From contig CM034233.1 in assembly GCA_019916065.1 (NCBI GenBank), positions 53,809,947 through 53,873,946 on the forward strand: a stretch of 64,000 nt of DNA. The letters are read 5' to 3'. Under the pieces are notes generated by a model, which was given only the letters and a program-made list of their open reading frames with translations, searched no databases and had not been told where the DNA came from. The position numbers and the translations under genes are program-made. The stretch comes from Vitellaria paradoxa (Eukaryota > Streptophyta > Magnoliopsida > Ericales > Sapotaceae). Positions 45,431 through 58,199 of this stretch are shown here, in pieces (the stretch's first letter is position 1; every line of letters begins with the position of its first letter).

Positions 45431-46713
45431 AAAAGAAATTTTTTTTTCATGAACTAGGCTATGCTTCATTGTTATATTCTTACCTAGTTCTATGACATAT
45501 GTAGATTAGATACTTTTTATTTTTGACAAGAAATTTTTTTTGGGTGCAATGTTATTCTTTGTGATATTCTTGCATGTTCTATTACTTCATACACACTTCA
45601 AAATCACAGGATTAAGATTGTTGATCTACATAGTGGCCATAAATTTGAATTACTTGATGAACTTGAATCCTATGTTTTGTTGTTCCTTGTCATGGTATTG
45701 GTGTGCCGAATTATAATTGCATGAAGTTTAGTACATCATGAGAAATATTTTCTACTATTTAATTATTTTAATAAATTCTTCTTTTTTGGACTATTGGTTG
45801 CTCTTGAGCTTACATAAAAAAAAAAAAAAAATTAGGGCTACCATATGGGATAGAGTGAAGGCTAGCTTGTTGATATGTGGGTTATCAAAATAACCACCCT
45901 CTGAGTTTGACGATACAGGAAGAAGGCTACATACCCATAAGGGTCTGAAAGCCGCCAAGTAAAAATAAAAAAAAAATTGGTGAATGAAAAATGAAAATTG
46001 AAAAATTGGTGTTTAGTTGAAAACAATGAATTGAAGAGAATTTAGTCGAAGAGCTAACACTGCATATCTTACTCAATTCAATTCAAAGTCCAAAAGGAGC
46101 AATTTTAAAATTCATGCGAGTTTGTGAAAAGTATTAATCATGTTGCACTTAAACTTTATTTCACACACTACACAGGCCTTTGACCATTGGTATGACATGT
46201 GTAAACAACTTATGACATAAATAGTAGGGTGATTCTTGGAATTCTTCTTTGTCACTATTTATGTATGGTCAAAATTTTGAAACTGTGTTTAGTTTTTAGG
46301 AAAATAGAACTTGGAATGAATCGAACAAGAACACACATCATACCTTATTTTTTGTTAATTCATGTCAAAAAGGGAGAGAATAGGTTAAGGGGGAGAGATA
46401 GTTAAGGGGGAGAATGTTGAAAAGGAGAATGTTTTGAAAATTGAAAAGAATTTTATTAATTAAGGGGGAGAATTTTTTGTTTCATCTTTTGTGTCAATAT
46501 TTTGTGTCATTCTTTTTATTATGGTTTTATTTAATGTTTTATTTATTCCACATGATGCCCTGATCATTTTGTTTAAGTGTGCAGCCATACAGGTTATCTG
46601 TTGGAACATGTTGATAGAATAGATGACAAATTTATTGAGGCCTTAGTGTAGATTGATTCTCATTTGTAATTTCATTTTTTGAGTTTTGACATGGAATTGC
46701 CAAAAGGGGAGAT
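45431..46713 (+). other. non-coding 3' interior with repeated purine tracts
   Basis: No pol homology in any frame. TTAAGGGGGAGA-like purine tracts occur at about 46386, 46405 and 46458, besides the terminal one at 46701–46720. Confidence 0.7.
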
Positions 46714-47525
46714 TATTAAGGCTAAAACTTGTAAATTGGCAAATCCATGATCAAATAGAATTGTTTGTGCTTTAGATTTAGTGTAGGCTAAGACGCTAGA
46801 GTCTTAAGTCGGTTAGAATTCTAAAATGCCTCAGAAAATCAAGTTTCCGTAACGGCGGAAGTCCTGAAGAGGTTCAGAATTAAATTACGTAGGAAGACCG
46901 CAAGAAGGCCGCAATTTGGCATTGGAAAATCCTAAGAGCTAAATTCAGAGTTTTTGCCGTACGGGATCGCCGCTCTGAGTCGCGAGATGGCCGCGGGTGC
47001 GCCCTTCTCGTGAGGTAGGCTTTTTTCAGATAGTTTTGAATGGTTCGAGGCCTAGCCGCCTCTATTTGTCAATACATATCTCCTAGCGTCTTCTAGAAAA
47101 CAAGACACACACGGGGAGAGAGAAAAAACATAAGATTGGAAGCTTGAAAGTTCAATTATTCTCTTCATCACTTAGCCATCATGGTTCGTGCTCAATTCGA
47201 AGGAGTTCAAGTTCAAGGTTTGTGAATGTCGTGGATTTAGCAAAGCTACCGAGGATTCGGTATTGAGCCTTCGAGGAGTCGAAGGGCTTTCACTAAAGGA
47301 GTTAGTGAATCGAGGATTCGAGCAAACGTCAACAAGAGTATAGAGTCAAGGAGCTGATCTATCGAGGGGTTGAGTTTGTAACCAACGTTTATTTTAGTGA
47401 AAGTTTTGTTTGAGGTTTCCCTTTGTGGGTTTCCTCGTTTTGTATATCTCGCATTCTATTTATCTCTGTGTGTGATTGTGATTGATTGGTTGGGATCTCC
47501 ATAGCAGCATATTAGCGAAATTTCA
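46714..47525 (+). repeat. 3' LTR of gag-only element
   Basis: Starts TATTAAGGCTAAAACTTG (the first G changed to A) and ends CGAAATTTCA. The differences from the 5' LTR look mostly like transitions at CG/TG sites, as expected from cytosine methylation. Confidence 0.88.
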
Positions 47526-47778
47526 GTTTTGTTTTCCTTGTTTTGAAATTTTCTTTGTTTTAAGTTGAAAACGCTCAAAATGACTTTTTGGCATTTTTCA
47601 TTTTATGTGTAGACTTATTTTCTATTTTCTAAAACAAATTCTGAAAATACAATTAACCAAATGTGTTATAACTGTTTTCCTTGTTTTCAAAAGGACAAAA
47701 TGACAAATGCGCTTAAAACAGAAAATTAAAAATAAAAATAGAAAATAAAAATTAGAAAACAAACCAAATGAGCCCTAA

Positions 47779-48353
47779 TTTACTTGAGATAACTTGGCAA
47801 AAGCCCAGACATTATACCATATCATGCTTACATACTACCACAAATTGTCATACCATGATATCATGATGCATCATCATGCCACTGCCATCATATCATGCCA
47901 TTAAATGATCTGTCATGCCACCATGTCAAATTATAGTGTTAGGGCATTATTTACCATGCTAGCTTGGGACATTATTTACCATTCTAGCCTATGTTATGAC
48001 ATGCCATACACCATGTCTTAACATGCCTACACATGGCTTAACATGCTAGAACACATCCAGACATGCAAACGCACACCCACTTGGGTTGACACAGACTTAA
48101 AAATCAAACACTTATTAATTCAAAGCATTCATCTACGTGAGCGAGGCTCCAGAGACTAGAAATGACTTAGGATTGGGTAAGTAGGTGACTTTTAAGTCAT
48201 GACTTCCTATAGATATATCTAATATGCATCCTTCAATTGTCATCCATGATAGGGGAGAGTTGTTAGAATATAAATTGTCATTATATCTAACATGTTTATG
48301 GCATATATAATCATATCAACTGTATGACTCACATTACATGTCCACCTCTCAAA
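47779..48353. repeat. CATG-rich low-complexity stretch
   Basis: 47810–48065 contains many short irregular repeats of ATCATGCC, CATGCCA and ACATGC. No coding sequence. Confidence 0.6.
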
Positions 48354-49831
48354 TGTGCAGTTAAAATTAACCCCCAAGTATAAGGGTGTGCAATGTAGTT
48401 TTACTTGGTGAGACCAGGATCATATCCACATGGAACTACGAATGAAACCTAGGGTTTCTAAGTTCTTCTAAACTAGTGTTCTCTTTTTAAAGCAATAAAA
48501 TAAAAATGAGTTTATGTTTTAAAAATGTTGGTTTTGATTACCAGCTACTTAACAAGAAATTAAAATTGCAAGTAATTAATTTAAACTAGAAAATAGGTAA
48601 TCAAAACAATTGTAATCTAAGTAGGAAAGCTTGTAAGATTCAAAGTAAATTAAACTAGAATAAACAATGCAAATAAGGAAACTAGGGTTTTGAAACAATA
48701 TAGGAAAGAACTTGATCCAACTGACAAATCCGAGTGAATACCTTATTCTCATGTTGGACGTGATTATTATCTCAGTTTACCACTCATGTTTAATAAAAAT
48801 AAACTGGAAAGATTTCATCATGAAAGCATCTAATCCAAAGCATAGTTCTAAAATCACATTTGGGATAAATAAAACCAGAATATATCATCTTGAAAACATT
48901 CTTTGGTCCAAATTTCTTTTTTTTTTTCTTTTTTGATTTCAAAATGTTAAGAAAGTTATAATCAAGTAACATCATTAGGGATTTCAATGAAATATGATCA
49001 AGTTTACAAGTTTTCAAATGTTTTGAAAACCAAAAGAAGAAGGTAACTAGAAAATAAATCTAGATTCATTTCTTATATTTTCAAAGTGTTTAGAAAGTTC
49101 TAACTATATGTAGTTATCAGTGATTTCAAGAAACTATAATCAACTATATACGTTTGTGAAGGTTTTGAAAATATTAGAAAATAGATCTAAGAAAACAAGG
49201 ACCTTAATATGCAAGTTTTACGTTGCATGCTTGGATCTAATCATATCTAACAATCAAATAAGGATCTACCCATCATTGATGGGTTGAATCAAGTATGAAT
49301 CCACGCTAGCGTATTAAAACAATAAGCAAAGCAGAAAATAAAAGAGAAAGTAGAAGAAACAAACTCCATTGATGAAAATTCTACACTTGTATTAAATGAA
49401 CTACTGTGTATTCAAAGATTGAATACAAACCTTCATTGTAAACTCATTAAAAACTCTCTAAAACTAAAGGAAAAACTCTTAGAAGAGAAAATATGTATAG
49501 CTGTCTGAAAGTCTGATACAATGTCTGTATTTATAGAGAACTAGAAAAAACCTTAAAATCTAAAACACCAAGGTCGTGGCGTCAGGACGCCGTCGGGACA
49601 CCCTTGGCCAGTGGGTCAGTTGCAACTCAACCCCGGAGGATCATGCTACTGCTCCCTAGCGTCGGGACGCTGGGACTGGATCCTCCTCTTTTGCTTTATT
49701 TTGGACCTCATTCAGCTCCTTTAAGTCCCTTATGATCAATTTTTGTGTTTTCTTAGCTTTAACGCTCATTCACTAAATCAAAGAACAGATAAGGACTACA
49801 AATTTTTATCAAAATGCATGAAATAACACCA
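48354..49831 (-). repeat. Athila 3' LTR
   Basis: Approximate limits, minus strand TGGTGTTATTTC to CTGCACA. Minus-strand TATA box CTATAAATACAGAC lies at about 49525–49538. The outer start is inferred from the TG, the inner limit from the copy at 60985. Confidence 0.65.
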
Positions 49832-52800
49832 TATTTTAGTTAATAACAATAGGAATTTGAGTTAAGGTAATAACAATAGGAATTCAAGCTAAGGATAACC
49901 CTTTTCAAGCGTAATCACTTGAAAGGAAAACAAAAAGAATTACCTAATCTAAATTCTCTTTTCATTCGAAACACGATTGCACTTGGCTACATGCAGTAAG
50001 CCTTCTAAACCCCTAGGTTCCCCTAGTGGACGAGTGAAGTCTTGTGAGGGTTTACAATGAATCTGCCCACAAAAATCTCAAATTAATTCCTAAGTTTTTA
50101 ACGAACCAAAAGTCTCTTGGTTCAATGTCAGTAACAAACAAGTTACACTATTCAGAAATCAAATAAAGTCTTTTTAACATTGATACACTCAATCATTTTC
50201 AATTGCCTCAATTCCAGTGTATCAACTAAGATCACCCATACAAACTAAATGTCAACTATAGTCTAAAACTGCAATTTCGATTCCAAATGTCACTTTAAGC
50301 TGTTCATTCAATAAACGAATTCACTCCAAAATAGGTTTCACTTATAGTTCATGCAATGATGCAAAACAAATTATGCATTGAACTTGTTTAAGACATGAAT
50401 AGAAAAAATTCAAAACATTTGAGTGTAACTTCATAGAAGGATATATTCATGCTTTTATTAAGGTAATTTTACTCAACATACACACAAGTCTCATCAATGT
50501 TCTTACAAATGCTCTTCACTTAAAATCAATTAGGTCTTTTACAAGATTGTAACTTGGCCATGGGGTGTTGGGTTTACAAACGAGAGCTACAAAATTTAAA
50601 ATGCAATATCATGGGAATTGAATATGAAGTGCATCACTTTATCATCTTTCTTCCCCTTAACTTCTCCATTTCCACTTCCTTACACACTAAACTTTAGGAT
50701 CAACACTTGAAGCTATATTACTTATGAACATGATTTTTTTATTAGACTAACAATAATGATTGTCTGAAATGCATTGTCCGATATATATGATATCTTTTTT
50801 GAGGGATAGATATAGCTTTTAAATGTATAGGTCCCAACAAATCATACATCTCTTCTTCCTTAGCCATTCTATATTTTCTCCTTACTCTCTTATTTACTTT
50901 GCTCAAATAGATTGTACCAGAATCCCATAGCATGCAAGGGTTGGCTCACCTAAACAACTAAAATTAAGGGTTATATCCATTGTGGTTAATCAGCAGAAAA
51001 AAAATTTATTTATTAATTTTTTTTCAACTTCAAGTTGGCTCTTAAGGCAATGTAATGAAAGAAAGGATATAGGCTTCAAAAATTTAAAAGATGGCCTAAC
51101 ATCACTCTAAAGGCTAAAAACATCTTTTAGAGACATCAATTTAACTGTGCATGCTGAAGAAAATACCTTATGCATGCAATACCAAAACAATCTAGTGTTT
51201 ATGAAGCTAAAAAAAATGTGAGATGAAAGAAAAGTAAAGATTTCATGTAATCCCTCATATCAAGAAGATAAGGCTCTAAAAGTCACTGAACGTAGGGTTA
51301 GCGAATCTCCATCTATGTTTTGACATACCTAGACAACTAATTCTTATGAGTTTGATCACTTAACACACTTTCATTTTAACAATGTCAAATGTCAAGTTCT
51401 TAATGTGCTTCAAAAGGTTTAGTTTCATTTTGAATCTCATTGCTTATTTGAAACTGAAATTGAACCATTCATCTTTCTAACGGTTAATACAAACTTAAGA
51501 TAACTTGAAATCTTGTTACTACATTTGTTTTTCCTAGTCAGGTCTCTAAGTTCAAAATTTGCTTTATTTTTGAAAAACTCTTATAGAATATAATCCACTT
51601 ATGCTACTATGTGCCACTCCCCAATTAAAATTACACATTGTCCCCAATGTGTCACTAAACTACTTTGAGTCTATAGTGTGCATGGAAGCATTGGAGAAAT
51701 ATAACAATATCCTGACATAAGAAAAATGAATGATAGATATATAAAGCCACTTTGGTCCACCCCCAACTAAAAGGTCACATAGGTGAAAATAATATTAGGG
51801 AGTAGAGTAGATAATACCTGATGAAGACAGAGTGCTAAGTTAAAATAGAAAGTAATATATGTAGCAAAAGATGAATAAAATGTTTCTCTTTCTTCCTCAT
51901 CAGGGTCAGATTTTGGGGTGTCACCCCAAGATAAGGTGCCAAACTCAATAGGGTCTTCATCCTCCTCATTAGACTCAAGGTTCGTCTCAAAAGGCCCATA
52001 AATCTAATGTGGGAGTTTAAAGAACCGGAGAGGGCGGTTGCTAACGTTCGATGACCATTCACAAAATGCTTGTCACCCCATAAATCTAGCTTGATGGCTG
52101 CTTCAAATTCATTTTTATTCTTAGTGGGGTCATAAAATAAAGTGACATCAACAACCATCCCTCCCTACTCTTTCTAGGATTTAGGATAATTCATATCATC
52201 AAATGTGAGTTCATCCAATTCATCAAATTTATCCATGTCAAAGTACCTAAACTTGCAAGGAGGATATAATAGCTAATTCATAATAAATAACTTAAAAAAG
52301 AATGAAAATGGTACAAATTATATAGTAAAAGTTTATAAAACTAGGAAAACATTACTCGAAAGGAGAATTAAGTCCATTTTGTTACAACACCCAAAGTTTA
52401 AACAAAAACACATCAAGTCGAGAAGTAGTGAAAGTATTCCAGCACAAAACTGTCATCACATACGTGCATGTAAATAAGTGAAAAACAAAAACGAAATGTA
52501 GAACGATTCCGCTATATTTCACTGCTGCAGAAGAGGTGGAAATGGTGCTCTAGGGCCAAAGTGATAGTCAAATATGCTTCTAAGCATTCGGGAGTTCTCA
52601 TTCTCAGTGATTTTGAGGTTTGCCACTTGCTTGTTTAATAAGGTAGTGGCTTCACCTTAGCTTAGTAATATGTCCATAAGCAAGCGGTTTGTCACTTCTT
52701 CTTTCTCTTTTTCTACTGCTGTAGCTTGGGAGCTATTACTTGTTTCATGTTGCAGACTTGTATTTTTTCATTTCCTAGTGGATTCCTAAGGTTGGCTTTA

Positions 52801-55034
52801 GTAAATGATAGGTAATTTAAAGGTCATGGAGCTTCAGCTTTATGTAAGGTATTGTCAATGGCAGCTCTTTACCTTTCAAAGATTTAGGTTAACATTCTGC
52901 AAAACAGGATACCTTACTGCCTCCTGGGGTGTTCTATAAAATCATCTAACTCATTCCATAAGAACCTCGACAAATTAATAGAAGCTTTAGTTCCTATAGC
53001 ATAAAGTAATATAACTTTCTTCTTACCACATTCAGAGGTTCTATGTAACAGAAATATGTTATGGCAGCTAAAGATGTGTAAAAGCCAATACTGATCATTG
53101 ATGTCAGACACCCTCATTTGGCCTATAGCTAGCCATTCTATCTATTCTTTTAATATTTATGTACTTACCCTTTTGATACCCAGGTCATCGACTGGCAAGT
53201 AGGGATATGTAAGGAACTTAGGTCGTGGTAAGTTAAAAAGTTCAGCAAAAGTATCGAGTGTGATGGTAATGTCTTTGCCTCCTAACTTATAATTCTATTC
53301 CTTTCTCTTCCCCCTTTTTTGGTGCACTATATTATAATAAAATTTCCTCACTGCTTTAAGAGCACACTGAGGTTGAAAGGCAGCAAAATGCAACCATCCT
53401 TGATCACTAAATGTTTGAAACCATCTAAAATTATCACCCCGAAAGTATTCTAGTTTCGTTTTCTCTCCCCAATAATAGGTTTATTTTCCCAAAATCTATG
53501 AAACTTAATTTCAGTTTCTTTCTAAATCTATGATGGTTTTAATTTTTGGTGGCACGATCTCTATGGACAGGCAATTTACAACGACCTATTACTAAATGCA
53601 CATAAGAACAAATTCAACAATCAATCAATATGTTTTCTTGGTAAAATTCATTTCCAGTATCAATTTTTTCAAGGTGATGAGAAAATGTGGGAAAAGACAA
53701 GAATTCAAAAATCTGTTATAATGCATATAACCATTGCTTTACAAAGGGCACATCATAAGTCCACCCACAAATGGTAGCCTAAACTATTTTGCCAAGTTGT
53801 AAAGATTCTCATCACAAAACACCATTCTTTAATAAAATCAGAAGGCCACATACTTGGGTCTTCACTGCTAAGCTTGTTTGAAGAATGGGGAAGACTTCAT
53901 AGGTGAGTCTTCTTAGTGCCTTGAAAATTTTTAAAGAAAATCAACAGGAAAGTGCAAGAAACTTACCAAGAGTGTGAATCAGCCACTAAACTTCAACGAA
54001 GAACACAAAGAACACTTTGCAAATCCTTGGATTTGTGCATTTTTGCGGTGGAAAAACTTCTAAATCATGAGAATGAAGATGAGTGGCCTTGGGTCATAGA
54101 ATTTTGGCCAGAGTTTGGCCAAAAAATAGCTACATGAGGCGTGATTTTTAGAGAGAGAGATGTGGAGTAGAGAGAGAGAGAGAGAGATGAGTAGTTGCAT
54201 GGAAGATCGAATGAGCCAAAAAGGGGTTTAAAACCCTCCCATCAAGTGCACCATGTCCCAACGCTAGGAGGAAGTTTTTGCTGATTTGGGGGCTACCCTT
54301 TGCCCTAGGGACAACATCATGACGCTGGGGCCAATTTAGTAATTTTTTGGCTTTTTTCGCTCTTTTGCTTGGTTTAAGGATGTTGGGTGTTGGATTAATA
54401 TTAAAATGCTATCTAAAATGCTAAAAAAAAAACTAATGTATTACAACAAATTTGGGGCTTCTTAGTGAGATTAGTCAAATGGCAGGGAATCTTACAGATC
54501 CCATGCTTCAACTGAGGTACGAAGTTTTCCAGATAAGGTTTCAAGCGATGCCCATTGACCTTGAAGTGATTCTTGTTCTTAGGATTTTCAACTTCTATAG
54601 CACCGTGCTCGGAAAAATGTCGCACAATGAAAGGTCTAACTCATTTTAATTGTTTACCAGAGAACAAGTAAAGCCGAGAGTGATAAAGGAGAATCTTTTG
54701 GCCCTCATGAAATGATCATCGTGCAATATGTTGATCATGTATTTTCTTCATTTTCTATTTTGCAATTTGCACATTTTCATATGCATCATTCCTGAGTTCA
54801 TCCACTTCAGCAAGTTGAAACTTACGGTGAAGGCCTACTTCATCGATATTAGTATTAAATTGTTCGATAGCACAACAAGCTTTATGTTTCAATTCGACAG
54901 AAAGATGACATGGTTTCCCATAAACCAGCCTACATGAAGACGTCCCTAGTATTGTTTTGTATACTATTTGATATGCCCAAAAGGAGTATATTTTGTGTAA
55001 AGACCAGTCCTTACGGTTTGGATTAACTATCTTT
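49832..55034 (-). other. Athila 3' region (env-like position)
   Basis: After the integrase, [16 protein letters not shown] (about 54510–54570) is the usual Athila pol tail. Downstream, short frames at 52914–53117 (KKVILLYAIGTKASINLSRF) and 51835–52158 may be relics of the plant-transposon-protein ORF of Athila elements. A (GA)n run lies at about 54147–54190. The rest is stop-rich with no recognised gene. Confidence 0.55.
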
Positions 55035-55570
55035 TCAAGGATCTACTTTTATTTCTCGATTTGTAAGTTCTACTTGACCACTTGTTTGAGGGTGGTAAGA
55101 AGTGCCTACTTTACGAATAACCCCATATTTACGCAATAGCAAACCTACTAGTCGATTCCAAAAATGTTTGCCCCCATCATTGATGATGGCTCTAGGCATC
55201 CCAAAACATGAAAAAATCTTTTCATGAAGGAATTTTAGCATGATCTTGTGATCATTGGTTCGCAACAAGGAATTTTAGCATGATCTTGTGATCATTGGTT
55301 CGTGTTGCAATGGCTTTAACCCATTTATATATGTAGTCCACCCTTACAGGGATGTACTTGTATTCAAATGACACTGGAAATAGTCCCATGAAATCAATAC
55401 CCCAATAATCAAGGACTTTTAGTACTAGGTTGGGGGATAATGATATTATGTTCTTGTGGGTAAGACTCCCTAACCTTTAACATCTATCATAAGCTGTGCA
55501 AAAGTTATGACATCCTTGAACAAGGTGGGCTAATAAAATCCACACTAAAGAATTTTACTAGCAGTTTTGC
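55035..55570 (-). pseudogene. Athila integrase fragment
   Basis: Core motifs [18 protein letters not shown] and [20 protein letters not shown] 40-bp tandem duplication (55227–55306) breaks the frame upstream. Confidence 0.8.
55227..55306. repeat. 40-bp tandem duplication in Athila integrase
   Basis: AAGGAATTTTAGCATGATCT and the following bases through GGTTCG are repeated with a 40-bp period (55227 and 55267). Confidence 0.88.
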
Positions 55571-58127
55571 TTATAGAAAAATGGCCCCCGCATACTTGTG
55601 AATGAGAAAACTCAAGGATACCAAGTATTCCCATTCGGGTATACAACGGTGGATGACCTGATTGGGACAATATTTGAAGAGGTATGAGTCATCCCAGAAG
55701 ATCACTTTGACATTTCTCAAGAATTTCTTCTTATCTTTTGCACTCCATTCTATTGGAATGTGTCTAGTCACTAAATAATTGGCTATATTAGCAAACCACA
55801 GGGGTGTGGCAGCTGTTATTGCCACAACATTGAAAAGTTGCTCATCTGAGAAACTATCATTTATTTGAGTGTCATAATTTAAGTGAGCTCCCATTGGTAG
55901 AAGAGATAGGTGATCTGCCCCAACATTCTCAACACCTTTCTTATCCTTTATTACGAGGTCAAACTCTTGCAATAAAAGTATCCAACATATTAACCATGGC
56001 TTAGCCTCTTGTTTGGTCAAAAAATACTTTAGTGTAGAGTGATTTGTAAAAACAATCATAGTTGACTGAGCAAAATAGGACATAAACTTGTCCAGCGTAA
56101 AGACAACGGCTAAAAGTTCTTTTTCCATTGTTGAATAATTCTTCTGCACACTATTGAGGATTTTACTTGCATAATAGTGTGCACTTTATTCTCTTTTTTC
56201 TATCTTAACATAGCACCAATTGCATAGTCACTAGAATCGCACATAAGTTTGAAAGGTAAGGACCAATTGGGAGATTAGAGGATGTGTGCTAGAGTTAAGC
56301 AATCCTTTAGCTTCTCGAATGCTTTATGACATTAAGGTGTCCATTCAAATGGTAGATCTTGTGCAATAAATTGCACAAAGGTTTTAAAATTGTGTTGAAG
56401 AATTGAATGAAACGTTTATAAAACATGGCATGCCCCATAAAAAATCGGATAACTTTTATGTTTTGTGGGTAAGAAGTCTATGAATTAGCTTTTCCTTACC
56501 TTTGTCGACTTGAATGCCTAATTTTGACATGATATGCCTAAGAATTATATCTTGTGTCACTATAAAATGACACTTTTCCCAATTGAGTACTAAGTTCTTT
56601 TCTTCACATCGTGTTACTACACATTCAAGGTTGTTGAAGCATTAACTCGTAAGAGTCACCGTAGACAGAAAAGTCATCCATGAAAACCTCCACGATGTCC
56701 TCTACCATCTCGTTAAATATGCTTATCATGCAGCGCTGGAAGGTGGCAGGGGCATTACATAGGCCAAGGGTATTCTCTTATATGCAAACGTGCCAAAAAG
56801 ACAAGTGAAAGTAGTTTTAGCTTGGTCCTCTAGAGCAACCTCAATTTGATTTTAGCCCAAATAACCATCCAAAAAGTAGTAGTAGTATGCCCTGCTACTC
56901 TCTTTAGAACTTGATTAAGAAATGGGAGTGAAAAGTGATCTTTTCTTATCACGACATTGAGTTTGCGGTAGTCAATGCAAACCTTCCACCCAATTTGGAT
57001 GAGGGTAGGCACCAACCTATTGTTTTCATTACAAATGACCGTGACGTTGGATTTCTTAGGAACCAATTGTGCGAGGCTCACCCACTTTGAATCCGCAATG
57101 GGTTAGATGATCCCTATGCCCAATAGTTTTAACACTTCTACTTTCATTTCCTATTTAGGTTGAGGGGCCTTTGCATTTGTCGAACTGGTTTGGCCAATGG
57201 CAGAGATGGGGGTGGTTGAGTGGTGCCAATGACCTCTACTCATTTTTCAAAAAATATTAATTATATATATATATCTTTTAGTGTTGCCCTCATTAAAATA
57301 TTTTGGACCCCTCTATCCCAATTTATTTTTAATTTCCCCCATCCCATCCTACCCATATCCAACATACATTTATTATTAAAAATCTTAAAAAACTCTTATC
57401 CTCTTGATCTATCCAACTTTAATATCTTTTTTTTTTAATTTTTAATTTTATCATTTATCATTAATCTAACTTCATATCTTTCGATAGGTCTTATCATTTG
57501 TTTAGATAGCTTTTTTTTTTTAATCATTTTGGTTTTATCATTGGTTTAGATAAGCTTTTTTTTATCATTTATTATTTTTATCCATCTTTAATTCTTTTTC
57601 TTATCATTTATTATTACTTCATTTTTTGGATAGATCTTATTATTTTGGATAATATTTTTTTTATCATTTATCATTTATTTAATTTCAATTTTTTTAGATA
57701 TGTCTTATCAATTTGTTAGATACACCTTATCAAAGCTCTTTTTTTTCTTTAATCATTTATTGTTATTTCATGTCTAGATAAGATTTTTTTTATGATTTAT
57801 TCAATTTTAATTTTTTTTAGATATAGCTTATCAATTTTTTAGATACGTCCTACAAAATATTTCATGCTAAAATTTTTAAGTTAGCCCTGCCCCCACCCAC
57901 TACTTTTTATCTTCGCCACTGGGTTTGGTGTCCTCTTCCAAATAGATATGGTGTGCATAAAAGTGGCTTATCCTTGTCAAATCAGCTATAGACCAGTCTA
58001 ATGCCTTCCTATATCTTCTCAAAAGTTCAATCAATTGACGTTGTTGTGTAGGTGTTAGCTCAGCTAATATCACCACGGGGTAAGTCTCACTTTCTCCTAA
58101 AAATGCGTTCTTTAAATTGGTGGGCAA
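55570..58127 (-). pseudogene. Athila reverse transcriptase and RNase H, interrupted
   Basis: The RT start RRYRKALDWSIADL and HHIYLEEDTKP (58127–57930) is split by a hAT element. It resumes with WVSLAQLVPKK-type text and VCIDYRKLNVVIRKDHFSLP (about 57060–56930). The catalytic VFMDDFSVYGDS has its MDD at 56673–56681. RNase H: MQKNYSTMEKELLAVVFTLD and NHSTLKYFLTKQEAKPWLI (55571–56149). Several stops. Confidence 0.82.
57195..57921. mobile_element. non-autonomous hAT element inside Athila RT
   Basis: 727 bp. Ends CAATGGCAGAG (57195) and CTTCGCCACTG (57911–57921) are inverted partners of the hAT-type CAGTGGCGAAG. The 8-bp target duplication GGTTTGGC/GGTTTGGT is at 57187–57194 and 57922–57929. The interior is T-rich and non-coding. 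The Athila RT reading resumes cleanly across it. Confidence 0.82.
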
Positions 58128-58199
58128 AGGTTTCCTTTTAGGGTTTGGAGCCTTAACACTAGAAGACTATGCTTTCTTTTCTAATGGCTCCAATTTCTT

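Larger units (their letters stand above)
42570..47525 (+). mobile_element. gag-only LTR retrotransposon (SIRE/Maximus-like, no pol)
   Basis: LTRs are 42570–43370 (801 bp) and 46714–47525 (812 bp). The target duplication is GTTTT at 42565–42569 and 47526–47530. PBS TTGGTATCAGAGC is at 43372–43384 and a purine tract AAAAGGGGAGATTATTAAGG lies at the 3' LTR edge. The interior holds a gag with two zinc knuckles and a coiled coil, then about 1.3 kb with no protease, integrase, RT or RNase H. The gag is itself broken. Non-autonomous class; movement would need proteins supplied in trans. Confidence 0.9.
42504..47775. mobile_element. Tourist-like MITE, split by gag-only retrotransposon
   Basis: Ends GGTGGCATTTGGT and ACCAAATGAGCCC (inverted), flanked by TAA at 42501–42503 and 47776–47778, as for PIF/Harbinger elements. 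Without the inserted retrotransposon and its duplication it would be about 311 bp (42504–42569 plus 47531–47775). Confidence 0.65.

Noticed and set aside
54147..54190. GA repeat as a regulatory GAGA element
   Set aside because: It lies in non-coding Athila sequence with no nearby promoter or gene; a simple microsatellite.
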